Shown here: one piece after another, positions 15,707 through 24,116 of the stretch
Numbering within the stretch: position 1 is the stretch's first letter
Layout: each line of letters begins with the position of its first letter
The notes under the pieces: generated by a model
The model's database searches: none
What the model saw: the letters and a program-made list of their open reading frames with translations, nothing else
Told to the model about the DNA's origin: nothing
Assembly (NCBI GenBank): GCA_013288825.1
Contig: JABDBC010000012.1
Coordinates: 1-46,358 of the forward strand
From: Chlamydiota bacterium
Lineage (GTDB): Bacteria; Chlamydiota; Chlamydiia; Chlamydiales; Parachlamydiaceae
DNA length: 46,358 nucleotides
Reading direction: 5' to 3'
Program-made: the position numbers and the translations under genes

Positions 15707-17410
15707 TCAGGAAGCAAGGACGAGGCGGGGGGAAGATTGCAGTCGCCCCAGAAGGCTGTTATGATTGTCATACGCCTCTTTCAATGTCACTTCCTTGCTC
15801 TTCGCTATATTCAAATCAAAATGCGCCTTCAGTTGCTTTGCACAAACTTGTGATCGAGCATACATGCCAAACTCTGAATCAATCAAATCACTCTTTCTGC
15901 CAATATTACTATTTGTCACTAAAACATGCTCCCCATCTATGCTCATCACTTTCTCATGAAACATCACATCCTTCTGTGTGAAATTATGAATTGTGACATG
16001 GCTATTCGCAGATGCTTCCAGAAGAACAGTGAATTTAATTTTTCTGCTTGCATCGAGTCTTCCCGTCTTAAGAATGAGATTAAAACAATCTTGTGCTCTC
16101 GCAAATAGCTTGTTTGAAGTAGGACTTCCTTTCTCTGTACCATTCGTGATAATCCGAATAATAACCCCGCGATTTGCGGCTTCAACCAACGCTTCTAATT
16201 CGCGACGCTGAAGATTCAACGACATGTTGGCAATGTCAATCGTTTTGGTCGCAGCCTGAATGAGTCGAATCCGTTCATCAACAATAGGGTTGCTATCGCG
16301 TCCAAAGCTACTTGATAGGACCCTCACTGGGATAGGAGGGGTTGAAACAGGGGAAAGGTCAGGGTGAGTGGCTAAGGGATAATAATCTACAACCCCCTTA
16401 GGTCTGTCTGCAGGTTTAACTTGATGTGCCCATTGTTTCCAATTCTCATAAAACTCCCTTCGGTACAAATCGCCAACTCTTCTGCCTCGAATGATAGCGT
16501 CCATATCACAAGCTCCGCCTGTCCAAAACATAAGCTGAAGTTTTTCTGAGCAGGTGGTCCCAGGTCCAGATGGAGGTACGCTCCCTCTGCACAAGTTTGT
16601 GTGAAGGTTTGTTCCCCCTACAACAATATGTTGACCATCTACAACAAGGATTTTCACATGGTTTTCAATAGTGTGAAGGCCTTCTTTAGATACTCGTGAT
16701 TTTACATCCGTGATCAAACAATGGAAATTATTAGGATGTGCTTTTTCAATTTCTCGAATTTTTTTGTAATCGGCCTTTTCGAGGAGTTCAGAGCACATGA
16801 TGAGTCTTACTCGAAGCTCTTTTTTCTCACCAAGGCGTTTTTGGATGGCTGCTAGTGTGTCTTGAAGGGGTTTGCCTCCGCCGTAACTCAACGACATTTC
16901 AATTGAATATTCTGCCTTGTCAATCAATGCTATCTTTTCTTTGGTAGTGTCTTCAGCATTTTCAGTCAGTCTAACTTCATCGGCTAGTACAACTCCCCCT
17001 AGAACATTAAATTCTTTTATTTCTATTTCTTGTTTTATTTCAACTTCTTTGGATTCCCATTTTGGAGCATTCTTTTCGTTGTAGAGACGAGACAGCACGT
17101 ATGAAATCACAGCTATTCCTGCGATAAAACCCGTGGAAGAGCTAGCTATGGCGCCTATAGCCAAGATTTTGGCTGACAGAAGGCAAGCAGCAAATGGAGC
17201 ACAGAGGATAGTGCCTACAAGGCCGACGACAACAGCACCACAGAGACTTGCCAATACAATCACAACAAGGACATGAACCTTTCCACCGGTGGCTTGAAAA
17301 GGGGAAACAATTTTGGTAGGCTTGACAGGTTCTGGACATGATAAGCTTTTTAAGGCTTCAGTATGTCTTATAGATGCTTCAGCAGTTGAGGCAGTAGTTG
17401 CAGCGGTCAT
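15707..17410 (-). CDS. Phospholipase D-like protein with N-terminal hydrophobic hairpin
   Basis: A 567-residue PLD-superfamily protein with two complete HKD motifs: HVKILVVDG followed by GGTN (~residue 250) and HEKVMSIDG followed by TNSN (~residue 484). In the family two HKD motifs form one active site for phosphodiester cleavage or transfer. Residues ~47-115 contain two closely spaced hydrophobic segments (VLVVIVLASLCGAVVVGLVG and ILAIGAIASSSTGFIAGIAV), a bilobed pattern like that of chlamydial inclusion-membrane proteins. No Sec signal is evident. An inclusion-membrane PLD secreted by type III is inference. The ATG at 17410 has an aggag 13 bases upstream. Its neighbours are repeats on both sides. 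Confidence 0.85.
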   Translation of the reverse strand: MTAATTASTAEASIRHTEALKSLSCPEPVKPTKIVSPFQATGGKVHVLVVIVLASLCGAVVVGLVGTILCAPFAACLLSAKILAIGAIASSSTGFIAGIAVISYVLSRLYNEKNAPKWESKEVEIKQEIEIKEFNVLGGVVLADEVRLTENAEDTTKEKIALIDKAEYSIEMSLSYGGGKPLQDTLAAIQKRLGEKKELRVRLIMCSELLEKADYKKIREIEKAHPNNFHCLITDVKSRVSKEGLHTIENHVKILVVDGQHIVVGGTNLHTNLCRGSVPPSGPGTTCSEKLQLMFWTGGACDMDAIIRGRRVGDLYRREFYENWKQWAHQVKPADRPKGVVDYYPLATHPDLSPVSTPPIPVRVLSSSFGRDSNPIVDERIRLIQAATKTIDIANMSLNLQRRELEALVEAANRGVIIRIITNGTEKGSPTSNKLFARAQDCFNLILKTGRLDASRKIKFTVLLEASANSHVTIHNFTQKDVMFHEKVMSIDGEHVLVTNSNIGRKSDLIDSEFGMYARSQVCAKQLKAHFDLNIAKSKEVTLKEAYDNHNSLLGRLQSSPRLVLAS

Positions 17411-17440
17411 GTTTTTCTTAGCTCCTAAGTTGTAGCGTGT

Positions 17441-17718
17441 TTTGCGCCGGCCCTCCGGGACGGTATTCTTGGTTTACGCCATTCCCAGGCTTCGCTGACC
17501 CCTCCGGGGAGCTTCAGCCTGGGCTAATACGTTTACAGGCCCTCCGGGCTGTTTTGGAGACGCTTTTGCAAACATAAAGCCTGATCCCCAACAACAGCAT
17601 TCACATACAGCCCGGAGGGCCTGTTGACGTATTAGCCCAGGCTGAAGCTTCCCGGAGGGATCAGCGAAGCCTGGGAATCGCGCCAACCATAAAGACCCGT
17701 CCCGGAGGGCCGGCACAA
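17441..17718. repeat. Palindromic element family A, copy 4
   Basis: It begins tttgcgccggccctccggga and ends cccggagggccggcacaata. It has the same inner arms as the other copies. It lies between the phospholipase D start and the ruvA stop, so the PLD promoter must lie in or upstream of it. Just beyond it, ccccaattttgagactatat occurs twice in tandem (about 17737-17780). Confidence 0.85.
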
Positions 17719-17825
17719 TATAAGTATGCGACTCATTCCCCAATTTTGAGACTATATGCTCCCCAATTTTGAGACTATATGCTAAGAAATAACAAGTTAG
17801 TCCGCAATATAAATATTTCTTTTAA

Positions 17826-18431
17826 TTATATATTCTTCAAAGAATTTGTTATCAATATTGCCAAATCGACTTCATCATTACATTCTTGAAGAGTTTTTTT
17901 GATAGCCTTTTGAGCCACAGTTTGATTATAGCCTAAATTGACCAATGCGCTCATAGCATCCCGGATTTTTTGTGTTTTAGGATCTGCAAGCATCGAAATG
18001 GAATGATCAGAAGGGTCAGGAGGCATGAGATTAACAAGCTTGTCTCGCAATTCAATAATTAAGCGTTCGGCAGTTTTTTTTCCGACGCCAGGGACTTTGC
18101 AAATCGTGGGGAGATCGCGATTCAAAATAGCTTGTTTCAAGTCTTGTATTTGCAGATGACCGATAAGGCTTAAGGCCAATTTGGGGCCGACGCCACTGAT
18201 ATCAAGAAGAACTTTAAAAAGAGTACATTCCTGCAACGTGAGGAATCCGTAAAGCGACTGAGAGAGCTCTCTGACAACATATGCCGTATACAAAAGCAAT
18301 TCGTGTCCAAGATTGGGAAGTCGTCCAAAAAGATTAGCAGGGATGTAGATGTTATATCCGATTCCGCCGGTTTCAACAATGACGTTCAGAGGGGTACTGT
18401 GGACGATAGTGCCTTTAATATAAGCGTACAT
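17826..18431 (-). CDS. ruvA: Holliday junction branch migration protein RuvA
   Basis: A 201-residue RuvA, which binds Holliday junctions as a tetramer and loads RuvB. The N-terminal OB domain begins MYAYIKGTIVHSTPLNVIVE. The middle helix-hairpin-helix motifs are visible as LLDISGVGPKLALSLIG and ICKVPGVGKKTAERLIIELR. The C-terminal domain is VNLGYNQTVAQKAI. The ATG lies 3 bases after the ruvC stop, and the ribosome site aaggag is inside the last codons of ruvC, so the two are translationally linked. ruvB is not in the window. Confidence 0.95.
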   Translation of the reverse strand: MYAYIKGTIVHSTPLNVIVETGGIGYNIYIPANLFGRLPNLGHELLLYTAYVVRELSQSLYGFLTLQECTLFKVLLDISGVGPKLALSLIGHLQIQDLKQAILNRDLPTICKVPGVGKKTAERLIIELRDKLVNLMPPDPSDHSISMLADPKTQKIRDAMSALVNLGYNQTVAQKAIKKTLQECNDEVDLAILITNSLKNI

Positions 18432-18434
18432 GGA

Positions 18435-18971
18435 TCAAATCTCCTTCGGTTGAAGAGTGGGAATTTTCGAGGTTTGTGCATGGCAAAGGGCCAGAGCCAA
18501 TGCGTCAGCGGCATCCTGCGGGGTTGGAAGTTCTTTTAAATTGAGTCTGGTTTTTATCATCCATTGTACTTGTTGTTTGCTTGCTTGTCCATTGCCAACG
18601 ATCGCTTTTTTTGCTCGAGCGGGAGTGTATTCGAAAACAGGGAGGGAGGCTTTTTTTGCGGCGAGTATGGCAATGCCTCGGGCCATTCCTAGTTTGATAG
18701 CGGATTGTGGGTTTTTATTGACGAATTGGGTTTCGAGTACGACGACGTGGGGTTTGTGGCGAGCGAGAAGTTCTTCAATACCTTCGAAAATGATGAGATA
18801 ACGATCAGAGAGTTTTTTTTGTGGAGGGGGTTTTATGCAGCCGTAGTCGATGGCGGAGTAGTCGGAACCCGAGATTTTGACGACGCCGTATCCCGTGACG
18901 ATGGTGCCAGGGTCGATGCCGATAATAACGAGATGTTCTTGCTCAAAAACCGTGCCCGAGCCCGTGTGCAT
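18435..18971 (-). CDS. ruvC: Holliday junction resolvase RuvC
   Basis: A 178-residue resolvase that cuts Holliday junctions brought by RuvAB. The first catalytic Asp is in IIGIDPGTIVTGYG, followed by VVLETQFVNKNPQSAIKLGM, ARGIAILAAKKASLPVFEYT and the C-terminal DAADALALALCHA with acidic residues. I chose ATG 18971, preceded by aggtaaag, over a TTG at 19013 that lies at the edge of a repeat. The first codons (ATGCACACGGGCTCGGGCAC) look like the GGGCAC repeat found at 32.4 kb, so the N-terminus may have been altered by that repeat. It forms an operon with ruvA. Confidence 0.93.
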   Translation of the reverse strand: MHTGSGTVFEQEHLVIIGIDPGTIVTGYGVVKISGSDYSAIDYGCIKPPPQKKLSDRYLIIFEGIEELLARHKPHVVVLETQFVNKNPQSAIKLGMARGIAILAAKKASLPVFEYTPARAKKAIVGNGQASKQQVQWMIKTRLNLKELPTPQDAADALALALCHAQTSKIPTLQPKEI

Positions 18972-19009
18972 ATCTTTACCTATAATATTTCCAACACTTG
19001 CCAAAAAAT

Positions 19010-19483
19010 TCAACGCAAAGACGCAAAGTCGCTAAGAGGCAAAGGAAGCGAGAATGGACGAAGTGGACATGGACAATAATGGACTGTAATGGACGAAAAT
19101 GGACCGTAATGGACAAGGGACATAAGAAGGTAATTGCAGAAGTGCCGGCCCTCCGGGACGGTGTGTGTTGGTTGGCACTTACCCAGGCTTCGCTAACCCC
19201 TCCGGGGAGCTTCAGCCTGGGCTATTACGTGTACAGGCCCTCCGGGCTGTATGTGAAGGCTCTTGTGTAAAATCAGTCTTTCACACTGCCCGGAGGGCTG
19301 TTTACGTAATAGCCCAGGCTGAAGCTCCCCGGAGGGGTTGGCGAAGCCTGGGTAAGCGCCAACCAACACACACCGTCCCGGAGGGCCGGCACTTCTGCTT
19401 GTCCATTACTGTCCATTATTGTCCATGTCGACTTCGTCCATTCTCGTTTCCTTTGCCTCTTAGCGATTTTGCGTTGATCCTTG
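19010..19483. repeat. Three-level nested palindrome (element A copy 5 inside two others)
   Basis: The outer arms pair caacgcaaagacgcaaagtc/gctaagaggcaaagg (19011-19045) with cctttgcctcttagcg...gcgttg (19450-19477). The next level is TGGAC units (19053-19117) facing GTCCA units (19400-19444). The core is element A copy 5 (19141-19393, agtgccggcc ... ggccggcact). The whole 474-base gap between ruvC and the coiled-coil gene is this structure, and no gene is supported in it. Confidence 0.85.
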
Positions 19484-20788
19484 TTAATCAAACAGGGATT
19501 TTTTGAGGCGGGAGGATTGAGCAGGCCGCTCAAATAGGTTTTGTTCACTATCTGTCTGTGCAGGCGCTACAGGAGGTGGGGCACTCACAACCTTTGTCAC
19601 GACCTCAGGCGAACTCTTCGGCGCTTCCAAAAGCAGCGACAAATTCGTCAGCATCATATAGGCCTGTTTTTGCTTCTGTTCCAAATTTTTGAGATGGCGG
19701 CATTCTTGTTCAAGTTCCTGATTCTTCCCATGGATATGAAAATATTTTTCTTCCCACTTTCTGACTTGCCCTTCAGCAGCCTGCAGCCGCTCGTTCAGCT
19801 GATCTTGAATCTGTTTTTCTGCTTTTAACTGGACATCAAGACTATTCTGAAGAGTTGTAACCTTCCCTTGGGCATCTGTTATCGCTTGTTGGAATTCAAT
19901 GATTTGTGTTCTCTGCTCTTCATTTTTGCTCGTGAGAATAGAAACCTCTTTGACCTTTCTTGCAAAGTGTTGCTGGGCCATTTTCAGTTCTTGATCTTTC
20001 TCATCGGAATGATTTTTCATTGTTTGCAGAGCTTCTTGGAGCTTGCAAATTTCGATTTGTCGTAATTCATGCTCTTGCAGAGTTGTGTTAAGCTGTCGCT
20101 CTTGTTCTTCCAAGGAGCGTATGCGATCGGTCAGTTTGTTTACATTTTCTCGTCCAATCTGAAACTCTTCGCGCAGTTGTTTTGCTTCTAAGTGGGCTTC
20201 TTCTGCGCGTTCTCTCAAAAATTGGATCACTCTTTCGAGTTGTCTTGAGTGTTGCTGGCTTTCAGTAAGTGATTTTGTAAGGAGTGCGTTTTCCTCTTTG
20301 ATAGCACTTGAGGCTTCCCGATCTTTTAGAGAAGCGATGCTATCAAATGTTGGAGGAGGAGGCTTAATAGACAACTGACGGTTTGTTGTTTCGATTTGCT
20401 TTTGCAATTCTAAGATCCGCTTGTCTTTTTGCTGTAACAATTTTTCGTGTTCTTGATTTTGCTTTTCCTTAGCTTTCTCAATGCCTGAATGTTGATTGAG
20501 TTGGTTTTGCAAGAGTTCGTTTTGTTCTTTTATTGCAGCAAATTGCTCCCGTTCTTTTTCACAGATGTCTTTGAGGATGAGATGTTGTTGCCGCAAGGCT
20601 GCAGCTTCTTCTTCGGCAATTTCGGCGCGTTGCTGTGCTTGGCTAAGAAGAGCCCTTTCCTTTAGGCCTAGAAGAATTGTTTCTTCAGGTGCTTTTGCTT
20701 TCTTATCATTTGTGATGGTGTTTCCCAACAAAATCCTCCGACTTACAGTGTATTCGTCATGATACTTACTATTACCCATTAATCGCAT
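19484..20788 (-). CDS. Coiled-coil protein, unrecognised
   Basis: A 434-residue protein that is almost entirely heptad-repeat coiled coil from ~residue 35 to 385 (RAEIAEEEAAALRQQHLILK and many similar). It has a Pro/Val-rich stretch (VVSAPPPVAPAQ) and a basic end (SSRLKKSLFD). No signal peptide or membrane helix is visible. ATG codons at 20788 and 20779 are both possible, with no clear ribosome site. The stop borders the nested palindrome and the upstream side borders an accacagag repeat. It lies upstream of ruvCA on the same strand. The function is unknown. Confidence 0.8.
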   Translation of the reverse strand: MRLMGNSKYHDEYTVSRRILLGNTITNDKKAKAPEETILLGLKERALLSQAQQRAEIAEEEAAALRQQHLILKDICEKEREQFAAIKEQNELLQNQLNQHSGIEKAKEKQNQEHEKLLQQKDKRILELQKQIETTNRQLSIKPPPPTFDSIASLKDREASSAIKEENALLTKSLTESQQHSRQLERVIQFLRERAEEAHLEAKQLREEFQIGRENVNKLTDRIRSLEEQERQLNTTLQEHELRQIEICKLQEALQTMKNHSDEKDQELKMAQQHFARKVKEVSILTSKNEEQRTQIIEFQQAITDAQGKVTTLQNSLDVQLKAEKQIQDQLNERLQAAEGQVRKWEEKYFHIHGKNQELEQECRHLKNLEQKQKQAYMMLTNLSLLLEAPKSSPEVVTKVVSAPPPVAPAQTDSEQNLFERPAQSSRLKKSLFD

Positions 20789-20789
20789 T

Positions 20790-20830
20790 TTTTACCACAG
20801 AGATCACAGAGACCACAGAGAGACTAAGAG
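20790..20830. repeat. accacagag-type short repeat
   Basis: The stretch ttaccacagagatcacagag accacagag contains three cacagag units directly upstream of the coiled-coil gene. The same kind of sequence occurs at about 29859-29880 and, inverted, at 30133-30165. Confidence 0.55.
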
Positions 20831-20885
20831 AAGGAAGTGGAGAGTAATTAGTATGCATCAGTCTAAGAAAGGCAATCTCTTTGCA

Positions 20886-21172
20886 GAAAAGTAACAGGAT
20901 ATGGAGGATCGCAAGCGGCAGGATAGGAAGGATAGGAGAGATGCTTTTAATTTTCCCAGATTGCAAGCAATCTAGGAAGATCCCCTGAGAAACGCAAAGC
21001 GAGGTGTCGGAAAGAAAATAAAGGACTTCGACTTTCTTCGCCCTATGCGGTCCTTTATTTTCTTTCCGACACCTCGCTTTGCGTTTCTCATTGGAATTTC
21101 TTTTTCATATCAAGAGGATGCTTGCTATCCTTCCTATCCTGCCGCTTGCGATCCTGCATATCCTGTTACTTT
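20886..21172. repeat. Palindromic element family B, copy 2, with a different centre
   Basis: The outer arms pair aagtaacaggatatggagga with tcctgcatatcctgttactt, including aagcggcaggataggaagga. The centre differs from copy 1: it is a separate palindrome, gagaaacgcaaagcgaggtg ... cacctcgctttgcgtttctc, with aaaataaagga inside. This suggests that palindromes insert into palindromes. Nothing else is seen in the 416-base gap. Confidence 0.8.
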
Positions 21173-21204
21173 TTTTTCTTCGATCTATGTTCTTGCATAT
21201 CTTG

Positions 21205-22236
21205 TTATTTTTTTGCCATTTCTGACATGAGCTTCTGATACACTTCATCCACTTCGATTCTCTTCATGCAACGGAAATCTATCGGACACACCCTTTTATA
21301 ACACGGAGAACATTCCACGTGCTTGTGGATGACCGTTCCGATCCCAAATGGACCTGTCTTTACATCACTGGTCGATCCAAAAAGGGCAACTAGCGGTACC
21401 TTGAGGGCTGCTGCTATATGCATGGGACCACTGTCATTTGTCAACAATACCGTACAGCATTTTATCAGAGCAAGCACCTCTCGAATTGTTGTCTTGCCTG
21501 CCATATTGATCACTCTGGAAGGAAGATTCTCACAAATTGAATTCACTAAGGGTGCCCCCGCAGGATCTCCAAAATAGATCACAAACAAGTTGGGATCTTC
21601 GAGAAGCCGTTCTGTCAGCATTCGAAATCGATCTGGCAGCCAACATTTCGCTGATCCATAAGCAGCTCCAGGATTAATACCGACCAATTTATGTTGTCCA
21701 AGAATGACTCCAAAGCTTTTAAGCAAGTCATGTGCTGCTTTTTGCTCTTCATCTGAAATGTACAATTGCGGTTCTGAGTTGGTCAGAGGAATGCCTAAAG
21801 GCGATAGCAGCATTTTGTAAGTCTTTACCAAATGTTGGGTATTGATCTCTTTTGGTAGAGGGACAGCTTCATTGAGTAATAAGCTTCGGAAATGAGTAGA
21901 GTAGCCGATCCGATTTTTGACACCTCCGAATAGAAACCACCATGCAGAAGAAAAGGAATTAGTGAGCAGCACTCCCATATCGTATTCCCCTTGACGAAGA
22001 GCATCGATGATGAGCCAATGGGGGCGGTGGGGGATCCATCCGCTGGGTTTTTTGTAAGCATAAACTTCGTTGATATTGGGATCGTGTTTTAAGATGGGAG
22101 CCACATTCGTTTGGCACATAGCCGTAATTTGAGCCTCAGGCCATTTTTCGTGGAGGTCTGCAAGGACAGGGGTGGCCATAACGAGGTCGCCAAGCCAGTT
22201 AGGCATTTTTACGATGATATTCTTGGGATTGTCCAT
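21205..22236 (-). CDS. GT9 family heptosyltransferase (RfaF/WaaF-like)
   Basis: A 343-residue glycosyltransferase family 9 protein. The N-terminal VKMPNWLGDLVMATPVL is the family signature. The C-terminal nucleotide-sugar site reads LLTNDSGPMHIAAALKVPLV ALFGS near residues 262-288. The family transfers ADP-heptose to lipopolysaccharide inner core. Classical Chlamydia LPS lacks heptose, so the acceptor here is uncertain; a heptose-containing LPS in an environmental chlamydia is plausible inference. ATG 22236 has an aagg ribosome site. A CxxC-containing stretch near the C-terminus (HVECSPCYKRVCPIDFRCMK) is also common in WaaF. It is flanked by palindromic repeats on both sides. Confidence 0.88.
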   Translation of the reverse strand: MDNPKNIIVKMPNWLGDLVMATPVLADLHEKWPEAQITAMCQTNVAPILKHDPNINEVYAYKKPSGWIPHRPHWLIIDALRQGEYDMGVLLTNSFSSAWWFLFGGVKNRIGYSTHFRSLLLNEAVPLPKEINTQHLVKTYKMLLSPLGIPLTNSEPQLYISDEEQKAAHDLLKSFGVILGQHKLVGINPGAAYGSAKCWLPDRFRMLTERLLEDPNLFVIYFGDPAGAPLVNSICENLPSRVINMAGKTTIREVLALIKCCTVLLTNDSGPMHIAAALKVPLVALFGSTSDVKTGPFGIGTVIHKHVECSPCYKRVCPIDFRCMKRIEVDEVYQKLMSEMAKK

Positions 22237-22315
22237 CTGTTTACCTTAGATTAGTGTAGAGGTCCATTATAACTCTTTGCCACCCCAAGAACAAGTCAAA
22301 ACATGATAAGCAAAG

Positions 22316-22502
22316 ACTAAGGCAGGAAACGTCTTAGCAAAAAAATTAAACGCAAAGGCGCAAAGACCCGAAGCCGCAAAGAAAGCAGAGAGGATTTAAT
22401 TTCAATTTTGATTGAACAAATATCTTCTTCTTCTCTTAGCGACTTCGGGTCTTTGCGCCTTTGCGTTTATTTTTTTTACTAAGACGTTGCCTGCCTATCC
22501 TG
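22316..22502. repeat. aacgcaaag-type inverted repeat with element B-like ends
   Basis: The left arm (ctaaggcaggaaacgtctta, aaacgcaaaggcgcaaagac) pairs with the right arm (gtctttgcgcctttgcgttt, taagacgttgcctgcctatc). The right end contains the taacaggat motif in reverse and provides the last codons and the TAG stop of the AmpG-like gene. No other feature is seen between 22237 and 22494. Confidence 0.8.
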
Positions 22503-23730
22503 TTACCCCTTTGGATAGCTCAGGAGTGGGCTTTTGCAAAATGGGGAGGCCGAGGGGCAAAAGTGAGGCTAATAATGAAACCACTAAAGCTATGAAGAAA
22601 AATAGATCCCAGCTCAAATAGTTGGCCAAAAGACCCCCGAAAAAGGCAAACAGCTTCGATTTCAATGATATAGCCGACCATAGCAATGCATACTGCGGAG
22701 CCGCTTTACCCGGCGTTGTCAGGCGCCATAGGGCTGCTATGAACACTGTCATTATCATGCCTCCAGAAAAATGCTGAAAGGCTTCTGCAACCATAAAAAC
22801 AGGGAGATTTGGTCCTATGTGGATCAAAACTAAATAAAAAGCAAATCTTCCAGCGTGAACGAGACCTAGAAAAGCTAGAGCCCTTTCAAGACCCATGTGA
22901 GAAGAGACGACTGCTCCGCACAATGCCCCAAGCACCGTTGCTATCATGCCACATAATTTTGCTGCATTTGCAATGTCAGCTTTGGTGTACCCCAAATCAA
23001 GAAAAAATGGGTTCACCATCCCTTCAACAAGGTAGTCTCCCATTCTATAAAAACAGAGAAATATCAAAATCCATTGCCATTCTCTTCTCTTGACAAGCTC
23101 CAAAATGGGAATGGCCAAATCTTCGATAAGGAGTCCCCATATTTTTTTGTACCAGGAGATCCCAACAAGCTTTTCAGGGATCGCAGGCGTTGGAGGTGTA
23201 TAGGGAGGCTCCTGTGCAAAAAGGAGACAGAATGTCCCTGCCGACATCACAGCGCAAATCACTAGGTAGGCTGTTGTCCACGAGTAGAAGTGGGCTATGT
23301 AAAGGGTTCCAGCGCCAGCTGTGACGAGTCCTAACCGATAGCCAAAAATGACACAAGCCGAGCCTTCGCTATATTGTTGAATGGAAAGACTTTCAATTTC
23401 GTATGCGATTCCAATAAGATAGATGCAGCCTGAGAAGAGGCAAATGCCGGCGATGAGCACATAAAACAGGATTAAATGCGGCGTAGGGGTCAATAAAGCA
23501 GCCATAGCAAGAAGAACGATGGCTCCACAAAAGCTTACCAATGCCCAAGATTTGCGCCGTCCCAAACGTGGAGTGAGAAAAGGGATCGAAAAACGGTTGA
23601 TAAGGGGCCACAAAATAGGCTTGATAGCAAATGGGCATTCAAAAAGAGCTAGGAGGCCGATGAGAGCTTTGGATACATGTTCTTCCGCAAGCCAGGCGGT
23701 CAGAGCAGAGCCTGTGAGGGGGAGGGGCAA
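22495..23730 (-). CDS. AmpG-like MFS permease
   Basis: A 411-residue, 11-12 helix MFS transporter. Family marks of the AmpG muropeptide permease group are LPLPLTGSALTAWLAEE near the N-terminus, LFECPFAIKPILWPLINRFS and FYRMGDYLVEGMVNPFFLDLGYTKADIA. A muropeptide or other envelope-fragment substrate is inference. The nearest recognised start is TTG 23730, but the open frame continues upstream to a TAG at 23800-23802. It there encodes FRYYNHPKFLILVLFGFLSA, the expected first helix, without an ATG, GTG or TTG. The true start is therefore unclear, or a mutation removed it. The C-terminal residues KGVTG and the stop come from repeat sequence. Confidence 0.82.
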   Translation of the reverse strand: MPLPLTGSALTAWLAEEHVSKALIGLLALFECPFAIKPILWPLINRFSIPFLTPRLGRRKSWALVSFCGAIVLLAMAALLTPTPHLILFYVLIAGICLFSGCIYLIGIAYEIESLSIQQYSEGSACVIFGYRLGLVTAGAGTLYIAHFYSWTTAYLVICAVMSAGTFCLLFAQEPPYTPPTPAIPEKLVGISWYKKIWGLLIEDLAIPILELVKRREWQWILIFLCFYRMGDYLVEGMVNPFFLDLGYTKADIANAAKLCGMIATVLGALCGAVVSSHMGLERALAFLGLVHAGRFAFYLVLIHIGPNLPVFMVAEAFQHFSGGMIMTVFIAALWRLTTPGKAAPQYALLWSAISLKSKLFAFFGGLLANYLSWDLFFFIALVVSLLASLLPLGLPILQKPTPELSKGVTG

Positions 23731-23850
23731 TGCGCTGAGAAATCCAAACAGAACAAGGATTAAAAATTTGGGATGATTATAATAACGGAAAGCAGCCTCC
23801 TACGTTACAAAGATAACAGCGATCCCAGCAAATAAAGTAACAGGGAATTA

Positions 23851-24055
23851 AAAAGAAAAGTAACAGGATCTGGAGGATCGCAAGCGGCAGGATAGGAAGG
23901 ATAGCAAGCATCCTCTTGTATTTCAAAAGAATTTCCAATGGATCTATGGCCGGGAGGCCATAGATCCATTGGAAATTCTTTGAATATCAAGAGGATGCAT
24001 ACTATCCTTCCTATCCTGCCGCTTGCGATCCTCCATATCCTGTTACTTTTCTTTC
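23851..24055. repeat. Palindromic element family B, copy 3
   Basis: The arms pair aaagtaacaggatctggagg with cctccatatcctgttacttt, including gatcgcaagcggcaggatag. The centre is ttccaatggatctatggccg with its complement. It occupies the gap between the giant gene stop and the AmpG-like gene. A remnant, gatgttgcctgccttagtct, continues to about 24083. Confidence 0.85.
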
Positions 24056-24116
24056 TAATTAGATGTTGCCTGCCTTAGTCTGATACGTCTATCTTGTTCT
24101 TGTCATCTCTGTGAAT

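Noticed and set aside
17474-17743. 89-codon frame upstream of the phospholipase D gene
   Set aside because: Entirely inside element A copy 4.
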